Assembly (NCBI RefSeq): GCF_021165955.1
Contig: NZ_CP088952.1
Span: 1-64,000 of the forward strand
Direction: 5' to 3'
DNA from: Massilia endophytica
GTDB taxonomy: Bacteria; Pseudomonadota; Gammaproteobacteria; Burkholderiales; Burkholderiaceae_D
Length of the DNA stretch: 64,000 bases
The position numbers and the translations under genes are program-made. Positions 50,446 through 58,369 of the stretch are shown here, piece by piece (the stretch's first letter is position 1; each line of letters begins with the position of its first letter). The notes under the pieces were generated by a model. That model searched no databases, had not been told where the DNA came from, and saw nothing but the letters and a program-made list of their open reading frames with translations.

Positions 50446-51134
50446 GCGGCGCGAGGCGCGTTGTCGCGGAGGGGCTGGGCACGGCGTTGCTGCTCGCTGT
50501 CGTCGTGGGATCGGGCATCATGGGCGAGCGGCTGGCGGGCGGCAATACCGCGATCGCGCTGCTGGCCAATGCAGTCGCCACCGGGGCGGGGCTGGTGGTG
50601 CTGATCCACATCTTCGGCCCCGTGTCGGGGGCGCATTTCAATCCTGTTGTCACGCTGTCGGAAGCCTGGCAGGGCAATTTCCCTCGCCGCTGGATCCTGC
50701 CTTATCTTGCTGCGCAGTTTGCTGGCGCCGTTGCGGGCGTGGCCTGTGCCCACCTCATGTTCGGCGAGCCCTTGTTCACAGCCTCCACGCATGTGCGCTC
50801 GGGCTTGGCGCAATGGTGGAGCGAAGCCGTGGCGACTTTCGGCCTGCTAGCCACGATCATTGCCTGTTCGCGTACGAAACCCGCCGTGACGAGCCATTCG
50901 GTGGCCTTGTATATCACGAGTGCTTACTGGTTCACGGCATCGACTTCCTTTGCCAATCCCGCCGTCACGGTGGCGCGCGCCATGACGAATACCTTCGCCG
51001 GCATCAGCCCGGATGGTGTGATGGGCTTTGTGCTTGCCCAGCTGGCGGGAATGATCGCGGCCACGCTCTTATTTACCTGGCTATATCCCCGTCCTGACCG
51101 GAGAGCGGAAGATACTGCCGACTTGAGGCTTTGA
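50442..51134 (+). CDS. Aquaporin (MIP) family channel, AqpS-like, of the ars operon
   Basis: This 230-aa protein has six hydrophobic segments and the two half-helices with NPV (AHFNPVVTLSE) and NPA (SFANPAVTVARA). Aquaglyceroporin AqpS in rhizobial ars operons exports As(III) passively. Position after arsC and translational coupling support the same role here. No ArsB or Acr3 pump is present in the window. NPA motifs are intact except for the first being NPV. Confidence 0.9.
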   Translation: MSGARRVVAEGLGTALLLAVVVGSGIMGERLAGGNTAIALLANAVATGAGLVVLIHIFGPVSGAHFNPVVTLSEAWQGNFPRRWILPYLAAQFAGAVAGVACAHLMFGEPLFTASTHVRSGLAQWWSEAVATFGLLATIIACSRTKPAVTSHSVALYITSAYWFTASTSFANPAVTVARAMTNTFAGISPDGVMGFVLAQLAGMIAATLLFTWLYPRPDRRAEDTADLRL

Positions 51135-51171
51135 ACATGGCATCATAGCCATTCTGGAAGGGGGGATGGCG

Positions 51172-52482
51172 ATGCGGGAACCAAAAGCACAGAAACCGGT
51201 AGTCCATGATGCATCCAAGCCTGACCGTGGCAGCGCCATGGCGGGCGATCCCGGCCCGGCGCCCAATGCCCGCCTCGCCGGACAGCGGCAATTGGCCGAA
51301 CTGGTCTCGGGCAGCACGCGCCAGGTAGCGCAGCGGGGGATGATCAGCGCCACGATGAGCAGCCCGAGAATGCAGGGCGCGGTGATCCAGCGCTATGCCG
51401 AAGCTCCCCTGGCCCCTGGCGGCCCGGACTACCGGACCAGCCAGAACGGCGCCATCCGCCTGGAGCCGATGACCCAGAACCTCCAGGCCACGGCGGCGGC
51501 GATCACCACCGCCAACGAGTCACTGACGGCGGCTAAAAGCGCGGTGCGCCTCGTACAAGGGGCTGCGGTGCCGGGCGGGAATTTCCGTCAGGTCGGCATC
51601 GAATGGAAGGAAGCGCGCCTGAAAAGTTCGGCGAGTACCGTCGCCAACAACCCCGACGGCAGCCAGACCGTGACGGACCATGCCAATCTGGGCGCGGCCC
51701 GCGCGGCCGTGGACCCGCTCCTGGTCTGGGCCGATTGCAGCAAAGCCTCGGCCGAGGTGAGCGGCTCCACATCGATGGACCGCGGCGGCGACCACGTGGT
51801 GATGCCGGTCCATGGCAGCAAGGGCGGCACGAAGAAGGGCAGCAAGCTGGATGGCCTCAAGGCGCAGGAGATCGACGCATCGGCGACCAAATTCACCAAC
51901 GCGGTCTATATCGAACTGCTCGATTCCTTCCTCAAGGCTAACACGGCGGCTGCGTATGCGGCCGTGGGATATCACTACAAGACCACTCCGGGCTCCGCCC
52001 GGCGCACTGCGCTTTCGCTGGCCCCAACCAAAACCTATGCCAGCGCGCAGCAGGCGAAGGCCGCCGGATTCGCGGAAGACATACCGCTCACGCCCGGCCC
52101 GAGGGCGCGTTTCATTTACCACAAGCTGGGCGCGGCAGGCCAGGCCGCGTTCGATGTGTATGCCGGGATCAACCACTCCGCCGCGCCTGTGGTCGGCCAG
52201 TCGTATGCCATGGCAACCGAGCATTCCGCTCCCGGTTCGGCCGCCGTCGGCGGCGCCGCCCGCTGGATCTACCATTATGCGGGCGTGATCATGGTCGACG
52301 GGGGAGACCGCGTCACCCTGGAGAACTACGCTGTCGGCGCCAAGAAGGTCGTCAATTCCAACTGGGTTCTGCAAATGTATGGAACCGCCGCGGGAGCCCC
52401 CGGGCAGACCTTCCACGACCAGCACCTGGCGACCGGAACCCATGGCACGCGCGCCACGACCCTGACGATCGGTAACGGCTGA
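51172..52482 (+). CDS. Hypothetical large protein with eCIS/DUF4157-like N-terminal segment
   Basis: About 436 aa, not recognised overall. The first 90 residues are low-complexity and Pro/Gln/Arg-rich, with a RQLAELVSGS and VIQRYAEAP block like the N-terminal region of DUF4157-type extracellular contractile injection system cargo. The remainder is an Ala-rich domain with FIYHKLGAAGQAAFDVYAGINH and a C-terminal TFHDQHLATGTHGTRATTL segment. No signal peptide or transmembrane helix is seen. The ATG at 51172 is preferred to one at 51166 on ribosome-binding-site spacing. A toxin, effector or scaffold role is speculative; no eCIS structural genes are nearby. Confidence 0.6.
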   Translation: MREPKAQKPVVHDASKPDRGSAMAGDPGPAPNARLAGQRQLAELVSGSTRQVAQRGMISATMSSPRMQGAVIQRYAEAPLAPGGPDYRTSQNGAIRLEPMTQNLQATAAAITTANESLTAAKSAVRLVQGAAVPGGNFRQVGIEWKEARLKSSASTVANNPDGSQTVTDHANLGAARAAVDPLLVWADCSKASAEVSGSTSMDRGGDHVVMPVHGSKGGTKKGSKLDGLKAQEIDASATKFTNAVYIELLDSFLKANTAAAYAAVGYHYKTTPGSARRTALSLAPTKTYASAQQAKAAGFAEDIPLTPGPRARFIYHKLGAAGQAAFDVYAGINHSAAPVVGQSYAMATEHSAPGSAAVGGAARWIYHYAGVIMVDGGDRVTLENYAVGAKKVVNSNWVLQMYGTAAGAPGQTFHDQHLATGTHGTRATTLTIGNG

Positions 52483-52501
52483 AGGTCCGTCGGCAGCCGC
52501 A

Positions 52502-52732
52502 CTACTCCTGACGGGCGGCAGCCTTGAATTCGGGGTGCGCGATGGTGAGCGTGCCGCCTGCCGCGCCGGTGTACACCACGAAGAGCTTCACGGCTTTGTC
52601 CCCGACTTCGGCCTGCCCCTGTGGATAGGCAATCGCTTTGCCGTCCCAACTGCTAGTGGCCGAGTTTTCGAGGGCGCCCGCCGGATGCGCAAAATAGAAC
52701 AAAACGGCCGAGGCCAGAACGAATCGCTTCAT
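52502..52732 (-). CDS. Small exported hypothetical protein
   Basis: This 76-aa protein has a signal peptide (about 1-20, ending GALE) and a short beta-rich mature part. AAGGA precedes the ATG at 52732. It lies 11 bases after the DUF1697 stop on the same strand, so cotranscription is likely. No family is recognised. It is convergent with the preceding large gene. Confidence 0.65.
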   Translation of the reverse strand: MKRFVLASAVLFYFAHPAGALENSATSSWDGKAIAYPQGQAEVGDKAVKLFVVYTGAAGGTLTIAHPEFKAAARQE

Positions 52733-52743
52733 CTCGTTCTTCC

Positions 52744-53259
52744 TTATGCGGCCGCGCACTTGCGCACGGTGTCCCAGGTGCGGGTGGTGATGTTGGTGCC
52801 GAACGTCTTTTCGATCAGGCGCATGAAGACAGGGCCGTCCGCGTTCGGGAGGTAGGCGGAGAACACTTCCCTGTCCACAACGCAAACGATCTGCGCGGCG
52901 CTCATGCTGACCGGCAGCTGCGACTTGGGCTGGGGCTCGTCGCGCAGGAAACTGACCACGCGCTTGGCTTCCGGCGGCACGCCGAAGCCCGCGTAGGGGT
53001 CGCCCGCCAGCAGCTCGTTCAGGTGCGAGGAGCGGCGCACAATGGTATAGAAGCTGCGGCCCAGCACCTCCTGCATGGCGCGTTCGGCCTTGCGTTCCAG
53101 CGCGCTCTCCGTGCTGGAGGGGGCGTCGAATGCCACATTGCCGCTGGAGAGCAGCGTCCTGACGTTGGTGAAGCCAGCGCTTTCAAACGCGGCCTTCAGT
53201 TCCGGCATCTTTGCATTCATCGGGCTGACGCCCCGCAGCAGTGCGACGTAACGCGGCAT
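52744..53259 (-). CDS. DUF1697 family protein
   Basis: This 171-aa protein has the family start (MPRYVALLRGVSPMNAKMPE) and the GFTNVRTLLSSGNVAF block. The fold is soluble alpha/beta; the biochemical role is unknown. The start at 53259 is at the conserved N-terminus; the open frame upstream has no similarity. It is divergent from the permease gene, with 96 bases between. Confidence 0.9.
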   Translation of the reverse strand: MPRYVALLRGVSPMNAKMPELKAAFESAGFTNVRTLLSSGNVAFDAPSSTESALERKAERAMQEVLGRSFYTIVRRSSHLNELLAGDPYAGFGVPPEAKRVVSFLRDEPQPKSQLPVSMSAAQIVCVVDREVFSAYLPNADGPVFMRLIEKTFGTNITTRTWDTVRKCAAA

Positions 53260-53355
53260 GCCTTGTCTCCCCTGTTGGCTGGTATCGCATTGTAGGGGTT
53301 CATCCTGTTGAGTGCTATCATCAAGCGCGAGACAACCCGGCAGAAGGGCCCCCGC

Positions 53356-54702
53356 ATGACGCACAAGAACGAGCTGCTTCACAGCCTGAAGCAACGCCAT
53401 GTCACGATGATCGCCCTCGGCGGCGTGATCGGCGCGGGATTGTTTGTCGGCTCGGGGGCGCTCATCGCCACCGCCGGACCGGCCGCAATACTCTCCTACC
53501 TGATCGGCGGCTTCGTCGTCATCCTGGTGATGTTCATGCTCGGCGAGATGGCAGCCAAGAGCATCGACAGCGGCTCCTTTTCCACCTTCGCCAGCCAGTA
53601 CCTCGGCGAATGGGCCGGTTATGCGGTGGGCTGGCTGTACTGGTTCAAGTCGATGATCACCATTACCATCGAGGCGATCCTGCTGGGAGCGATCCTGAAC
53701 GACTTTTTGCCCGGCTTGCCCGTCTGGGCGGGAGCGCTGCTCATGCTGGCGATCGTCATCTCCAGCAATCTCTATTCCGTGCGCTCCTTCGGCGAAGCCG
53801 AATACTGGCTCTCGTTCGCGAAGATCGCATCGATCCTGCTATGCATGGCGCTGGGCGTATCGATCCTATTGGGCCTGCAGAGCGGCTTTCCCGCTCCCGG
53901 CTTGAGCAATTTGACGGCGCACGGCGGCTTCATGCCGAATGGGGTGCTGCCGGTGCTGGCCGGGGTGACCGTGGTGATCTTTTCGCTCGGCGGCAGCGAG
54001 ATTGCGGCCGTGGCGGCGGGCGAGTCCGAGAAGCCGCGCGAAAATGTGGTGAGGGCCATCCGCAGCGTGCTTTTCCGGGTAATGGTGTTTTATGTGGGCT
54101 CCGTGTCCATCGTGATCCTGTGCCTGCCCTGGACCGATAGCGCCAGCCTGAAGTCGCCCTATGTCTCGCTGTTCAGCCTTGCGGGGTATGCCTGGGCCGC
54201 GACGGCGATGAAGGTGGTGCTGTTCGTTTCCTTCATGTCGGTGATGAACTCCTTCCTGTTCTCGAACTCGCGCATGATGTACTCCCTGAGCCAGCGCGGC
54301 TACGCGCCGGAAGTGTTCGGCCGTACCAATGCACGGGGAGTGCCGCTGAACGCGCTGGCGCTCAGCTTCGCCGTGTGCCTTGGTATTCTCGCGGTGCACT
54401 TCGCCAGCGGCGGCGACCTGTTCCTGACCTTGGCCAAGAGCAGCGGCGCCTTCATCATGATGGTGTGGATCTTTATTATCCTGGCCCATGCAAGGATGAG
54501 CCAGAAGAGCGCCAGGTCGTGGCTCTACCCCTTCGGGAATGGCGTCGCGCTGCTTACCCTGGCAGCGGTGCTGCTTTCCCAGGCCTTCAATCCCGACTCG
54601 CGCTTCCAGTTCGTGTTCATGTGCGTGGTCACCCTCGCGATCGCCGCGTCGTATTTCACGCTGCGCGCGCGGCCCGCGTTCGGGATTGTGCGGGGCAAAT
54701 GA
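53356..54702 (+). CDS. Amino acid permease (APC superfamily, AnsP/GABA permease type)
   Basis: This 448-aa inner-membrane protein has twelve hydrophobic helices. The APC signature MIALGGVIGAGLFVGSG is at about 18-34, and the HELLHSLKQRHV-like cytoplasmic start and TFVISLGGSE-type block (VVIFSLGGSEIAAVAAGES) also fit. It imports an amino acid or GABA with protons; specificity is open. The start at 53356 has AAGGG upstream. A terminator follows 11 bases after the stop. Confidence 0.92.
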   Translation: MTHKNELLHSLKQRHVTMIALGGVIGAGLFVGSGALIATAGPAAILSYLIGGFVVILVMFMLGEMAAKSIDSGSFSTFASQYLGEWAGYAVGWLYWFKSMITITIEAILLGAILNDFLPGLPVWAGALLMLAIVISSNLYSVRSFGEAEYWLSFAKIASILLCMALGVSILLGLQSGFPAPGLSNLTAHGGFMPNGVLPVLAGVTVVIFSLGGSEIAAVAAGESEKPRENVVRAIRSVLFRVMVFYVGSVSIVILCLPWTDSASLKSPYVSLFSLAGYAWAATAMKVVLFVSFMSVMNSFLFSNSRMMYSLSQRGYAPEVFGRTNARGVPLNALALSFAVCLGILAVHFASGGDLFLTLAKSSGAFIMMVWIFIILAHARMSQKSARSWLYPFGNGVALLTLAAVLLSQAFNPDSRFQFVFMCVVTLAIAASYFTLRARPAFGIVRGK

Positions 54703-54713
54703 GGGGGGAAAAC

Positions 54714-54741
54714 GAAAACGCCACCCGAAGGTGGCGTTTTC
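54714..54741. terminator. Bidirectional Rho-independent terminator
   Basis: Perfect 12-bp stem GAAAACGCCACC/GGTGGCGTTTTC with loop CGAA. T-rich tails follow on both strands (TTTTCACTTTTTATT on plus; TTTTCGTTTT on minus). It serves the permease on the plus strand and the tRNA-Phe on the minus strand. Confidence 0.85.
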
Positions 54742-54753
54742 ACTTTTTATTCT

Positions 54754-54829
<76 letters not shown>

Positions 54830-54839
54830 AAGGAGCAGA

Positions 54840-54867
54840 ATTATAGCAGATGGATTCCGTTTTGCAA
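54840..54867 (-). promoter_or_regulatory. Sigma-70 promoter of second tRNA-Phe
   Basis: On the minus strand TTGCAA (54867-54862), a 16-base spacer and TATAAT (54845-54840), ten bases before the tRNA. The -10 matches the other copy while the -35 differs. Confidence 0.7.
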
Positions 54868-54991
54868 GGTCAAATTGTCGGGTGCTGGTGACGATCTTTG
54901 CTGGCCTTGCAAATATCAATTGCGGAATAGGTGGTTTTTCTCAAGAAAGCGAGAGGGCATAGTAGCGCCTGTTCACAGTACAGGAGCTCCC

Positions 54992-55798
54992 ATGCATACC
55001 ATTCCCCAGTTCGGCCTTGGCACGTTCCGCCTTGAAGGGCAGACCGTCATCGACTCCGTGCGCAACGGCCTGGAAGCCGGATACCGCCATATCGACACCG
55101 CCCAGATTTACGGCAACGAGGCCGAAGTGGGGCTGGCCATCGCCGAGAGCGGCGTGCCGCGCGGCGAAGTGTTCATCACCACCAAGATCTGGACGGAGAA
55201 CCTGCCGCGCGGGAAGCTGATCCCCAGCCTGCAGGAAAGCCTGCGCAAGCTGCGTACGGAGCAGGTGGACCTCACGCTGATCCATTGGCCCTCGCCCGGC
55301 GACGCCGTGCCGGTGGCGGAATACATGGATGAACTGGCGCAGGCACAGGACCAGGGCCTCACCCGTCTGATCGGCATCTCCAATTTCACGGTGCGCCATA
55401 TGCAGGAAGCCATGGCGGCCGTGGGGCCAGGGCGCATTGCCACCAACCAGGTGGAGATCCACCCTTTCCTCCAGAACCGCAAGGTGGTGGATTTCGCGCG
55501 CCGCCACGGCATCCATCTCACGGCCTATATGCCGCTGGCTTATGGGAAGGTGCTGGAGGACCCCGTCATCGCCGCCATTGCGAAGCGGCATGGAGCCACC
55601 TCGGCGCGCGTGGCGCTGGCCTGGCTGCTGCAGCAGGGCTTTGCGGTCATTCCGTCCTCCACCCGCCGCGCCAACCTGGAGGCCAACCTGGGGGCGCTGG
55701 GCCTGCAGCTGGACGGGGAGGACATGGCAGCCATCGCGGCACTGGACAGGAACGGGCGCATCGCCAATCCCGAAGGCATCGCGCCCCTGTGGGACTAA
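54992..55798 (+). CDS. dkgB: 2,5-diketo-D-gluconate reductase B (aldo/keto reductase)
   Basis: This 268-aa soluble NADPH-dependent reductase has the AKR motifs GYRHIDTAQIYGNE (with the Tyr of the catalytic tetrad), VDLTLIHWPSPGD (His) and IGISNFT. C-terminal VIPSSTRRANLEANL binds NADPH. DkgB reduces 2,5-diketo-D-gluconate and methylglyoxal. GGAG lies upstream of the ATG at 54992. The 161 bases to the divergent tRNA contain only its promoter. Confidence 0.92.
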   Translation: MHTIPQFGLGTFRLEGQTVIDSVRNGLEAGYRHIDTAQIYGNEAEVGLAIAESGVPRGEVFITTKIWTENLPRGKLIPSLQESLRKLRTEQVDLTLIHWPSPGDAVPVAEYMDELAQAQDQGLTRLIGISNFTVRHMQEAMAAVGPGRIATNQVEIHPFLQNRKVVDFARRHGIHLTAYMPLAYGKVLEDPVIAAIAKRHGATSARVALAWLLQQGFAVIPSSTRRANLEANLGALGLQLDGEDMAAIAALDRNGRIANPEGIAPLWD

Positions 55799-55846
55799 GT
55801 GATTCCCCTTGCGCCCCCGTTCCGGCGCGAAAGCTATAATGGGGAG

Positions 55847-57061
55847 ATGAACAATTCGTCCACTTCTTCCCGCCACCACGTGCAGACGGCGGTGTGCATC
55901 GTTGGCGACGGCGCCATCGCCAAGACGGCGGCCCTGGCCTTCGCCCAGGCCGGCCAGAGCGTGACCGTGCTGGCGCCGCCCGCCGCGCCGCAGCGCGCCG
56001 ATGAGGCAAGCTGGGATGTGCGGGTCTTCGCCCTCAACCACACGGCCCGCAAGCTGCTCGATTCCCTGAAGGTCTGGGGCGCCATGGACCAGGCCCGCAT
56101 TGCGCCGGTCGACGCCATGGTGGTGCAGGGCGACGGCAAGCAGCCCGGCGGCCTGCATTTCGACGCCTTCGGCGCCCACACGGACACCCTGGCCTGGATC
56201 GTGGAGGACCGCAACCTGAACCAGGCCCTCGACGCGGCCCTGCGCTTCGCCCAGAACGTCCACATCGTGAACGGCCACGCCACCGCGCTGAAAGCGGACG
56301 AAGACGTGGCCACCATCCGCCTGGACGACGGCAGCGAGCTCAAATCCTCGCTTGTCGTGGGAGCGGACGGCGCCCAGTCCTGGGTGCGCGGCCAGTGCGA
56401 TATCGGCCTCGATTACCGCACCTACTCCCAGAAGGGCGTGGTCAGCAACTTCGAATGCGAGAAGCCGCACCACGGCGCCGCCCACCAGTGGTTCACCTGC
56501 GACGAGGGCATCGTGGCCCTGCTCCCCCTGCCGGGCAAGCGCGTGTCGCTGGTATGGTCCGCGCCGGACATGCTGGCCGATACCCTGTGCAGCGAAGGCG
56601 CGGCGGCCCTCGCCGAGCGCCTGTCGAAGTTCGCTGCCGACAAACTGGGCAAGCTGACGCCGCTCCAGCCGGAGCTGGTGCGCGCCTTCCCCTTGCGCCT
56701 GATCCGGCCGCACTCGCTGGTGGCGCCCCGCGTGGCCCTGGTGGGCGATGCGGCCCACGTGGTGCACCCCCTGGCCGGACATGGCATGAACCTGGGCTTC
56801 GGCGACGTGCAGGACCTGGTGCGCGCCGTGAGCGAGCGCGAACAGCACCGCTCCATCGGCGACGAGCGCGTGCTGGCGCGCTACGCGCGTTCGCGCAAGG
56901 AGGAGGTATTGGTCATGCAAGCCACCACGGACGGCCTGGAACGCCTGTTTTCCACGAATCTCGAACCCGTGCGCGTGGTTCGCAATTTCGGGCTAAACTT
57001 GCTGGATAAGTTGCCGGTGGTTAAGCGCCGGCTGATCGCCCATGCCCTGGGCAAGCAGTAA
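55847..57061 (+). CDS. UbiH/UbiF/COQ6-family FAD monooxygenase (ubiquinone hydroxylase)
   Basis: This 404-aa flavoprotein has an N-terminal dinucleotide fold (VCIVGDGAIAKT), the DGAQSWVR block at about 180 and the FAD-ribose motif VGDAAHVVHPLAGHGMNLG near 306-324. It likely hydroxylates the ring in ubiquinone biosynthesis. The exact position (UbiF, UbiH or UbiI) cannot be told. The start at 55847 has GGGGAG immediately upstream. It is followed 11 bases later by dsbC. Confidence 0.9.
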   Translation: MNNSSTSSRHHVQTAVCIVGDGAIAKTAALAFAQAGQSVTVLAPPAAPQRADEASWDVRVFALNHTARKLLDSLKVWGAMDQARIAPVDAMVVQGDGKQPGGLHFDAFGAHTDTLAWIVEDRNLNQALDAALRFAQNVHIVNGHATALKADEDVATIRLDDGSELKSSLVVGADGAQSWVRGQCDIGLDYRTYSQKGVVSNFECEKPHHGAAHQWFTCDEGIVALLPLPGKRVSLVWSAPDMLADTLCSEGAAALAERLSKFAADKLGKLTPLQPELVRAFPLRLIRPHSLVAPRVALVGDAAHVVHPLAGHGMNLGFGDVQDLVRAVSEREQHRSIGDERVLARYARSRKEEVLVMQATTDGLERLFSTNLEPVRVVRNFGLNLLDKLPVVKRRLIAHALGKQ

Positions 57062-57072
57062 CCGGAGACCGT

Positions 57073-57798
57073 ATGAGAAAGAGCAAGACCGCATTGTTGC
57101 TGGCATCGGCGCTGTTGATGTCCTGTGCCGGAGCGGAAAATCCCGTGGAAGCGAATATCCGCAAAGCGGTGGAGCCCCGCCTTGGCGAGGGTGTGAAGAT
57201 CGATTCGGTGAAGGAGACCCCTTACGCCGGGCTGTACGAGATCCGCGTCGGCGACGAAATCCGCTATACGGACAAGACGGGCACCTTCCTGATCGTGGGC
57301 CACGTCTTCAACCTGAAGACCAGCGAAGACCTGACCCAGGCCCGTATCGACGACATCAACAAGATCAAGTTCTCGGACCTGCCGCTGGAGCTGGCCCTGA
57401 AAACGGTGAAGGGCAACGGCAAGCGCGTGATCGCCGTGTTCGAAGACCCGAACTGCGGCTACTGCAAGCGCTTCCGCCAGCAGACCCTGAAGGATGTGGA
57501 CAACGTCACCGTGTACACCTTCATGTACAACATCCTCTCCCCCGATTCCTTCACCAAGTCGAAGAACATCTGGTGCGCCGCCGACCGCAACAAGGCCTGG
57601 GACGACTGGATGGTGAGCGGCAAGGCTGCCCCCGCGGCCCCGGCCAGCTGCACGGCGCCGAACGAACAGGTGCTGGCGCTGGGCCAGAAGCTGCGCGTCA
57701 ACGGTACGCCCGCCATCTTCTTCGCCGACGGCAGCCGCATTCCAGGCGCCATCGACCTGAAGGGCCTGGAAGCGAAGTTTGCAACCATCAAGCAGTAA
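57073..57798 (+). CDS. dsbC: Thiol:disulfide isomerase DsbC
   Basis: This 241-aa periplasmic protein has a signal peptide (about 1-21), an N-terminal dimerisation domain (about 25-85) and a thioredoxin-like domain with CGYC in the EDPNCGYCKRF block (about 124-134). A cis-Pro is in NGTPAIFFADG. A second cysteine pair (IWCAADRN, SCTAPNEQ) is typical of DsbC. It rearranges wrong disulfides and needs DsbD to stay reduced; dsbD is at the start of the window. Confidence 0.94.
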   Translation: MRKSKTALLLASALLMSCAGAENPVEANIRKAVEPRLGEGVKIDSVKETPYAGLYEIRVGDEIRYTDKTGTFLIVGHVFNLKTSEDLTQARIDDINKIKFSDLPLELALKTVKGNGKRVIAVFEDPNCGYCKRFRQQTLKDVDNVTVYTFMYNILSPDSFTKSKNIWCAADRNKAWDDWMVSGKAAPAAPASCTAPNEQVLALGQKLRVNGTPAIFFADGSRIPGAIDLKGLEAKFATIKQ

Positions 57799-57900
57799 GC
57801 CAATGACCAAGGCGGGCGCTCAGACCCGCCGTGCAAGGGCGCGCCTGCCGGTGCGCCGCATCTCCCTTCACGCAGCAATCGCCAAAACTGAGGAGTTCTC

Positions 57901-58359
57901 ATGGTAATCCTGAACATCAACGGCCGCGACACGCAAGTCGATGCCGATCCAAGCACGCCTATCCTGTGGGCGCTGCGCGATAACCTGAATATGACCGGCA
58001 CCAAATTCGGCTGCGGCGCTGCCCTGTGCGGCGCCTGCACCGTGCATCTCGGCGGGCAGCCGATCCGTTCCTGCGTGACCCCCATCTCCGCCGCCGTGGG
58101 CCAGAAGATCACCACCATCGAAGCCATGGAGTCGGACAAGGTGGGCAAGGCCGTGCAGGACGCCTGGGTCAAGCACGATGTGCCGCAGTGCGGCTACTGC
58201 CAGAGCGGGCAGGTGATGAGCGCCACCGCGCTCCTCAAGTCGAACAAGGCGCCGAGCGACGCAGATATCGACAGCGCCATGGCGGGCAATATCTGCCGCT
58301 GCGGCACCTACCAACGCATCCGCGCCGCCATCAAGGACGCGGCCAAGACCCTGGCCTGA
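57901..58359 (+). CDS. (2Fe-2S)-binding subunit of isoquinoline-1-oxidoreductase-type molybdoenzyme
   Basis: This 152-aa protein has the plant-type 2Fe-2S site GCGAALCGACTVHLGG (about 38-53) and the C-terminal all-helical 2Fe-2S site with QCGYCQSGQVM and ICRCGTYQRI. It passes electrons from the molybdopterin subunit next door. GAGGAG precedes the ATG at 57901. The 102 bases after dsbC include a GC hairpin without a T-run. Confidence 0.93.
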   Translation: MVILNINGRDTQVDADPSTPILWALRDNLNMTGTKFGCGAALCGACTVHLGGQPIRSCVTPISAAVGQKITTIEAMESDKVGKAVQDAWVKHDVPQCGYCQSGQVMSATALLKSNKAPSDADIDSAMAGNICRCGTYQRIRAAIKDAAKTLA

Positions 58360-58369
58360 GGAGAGCACC

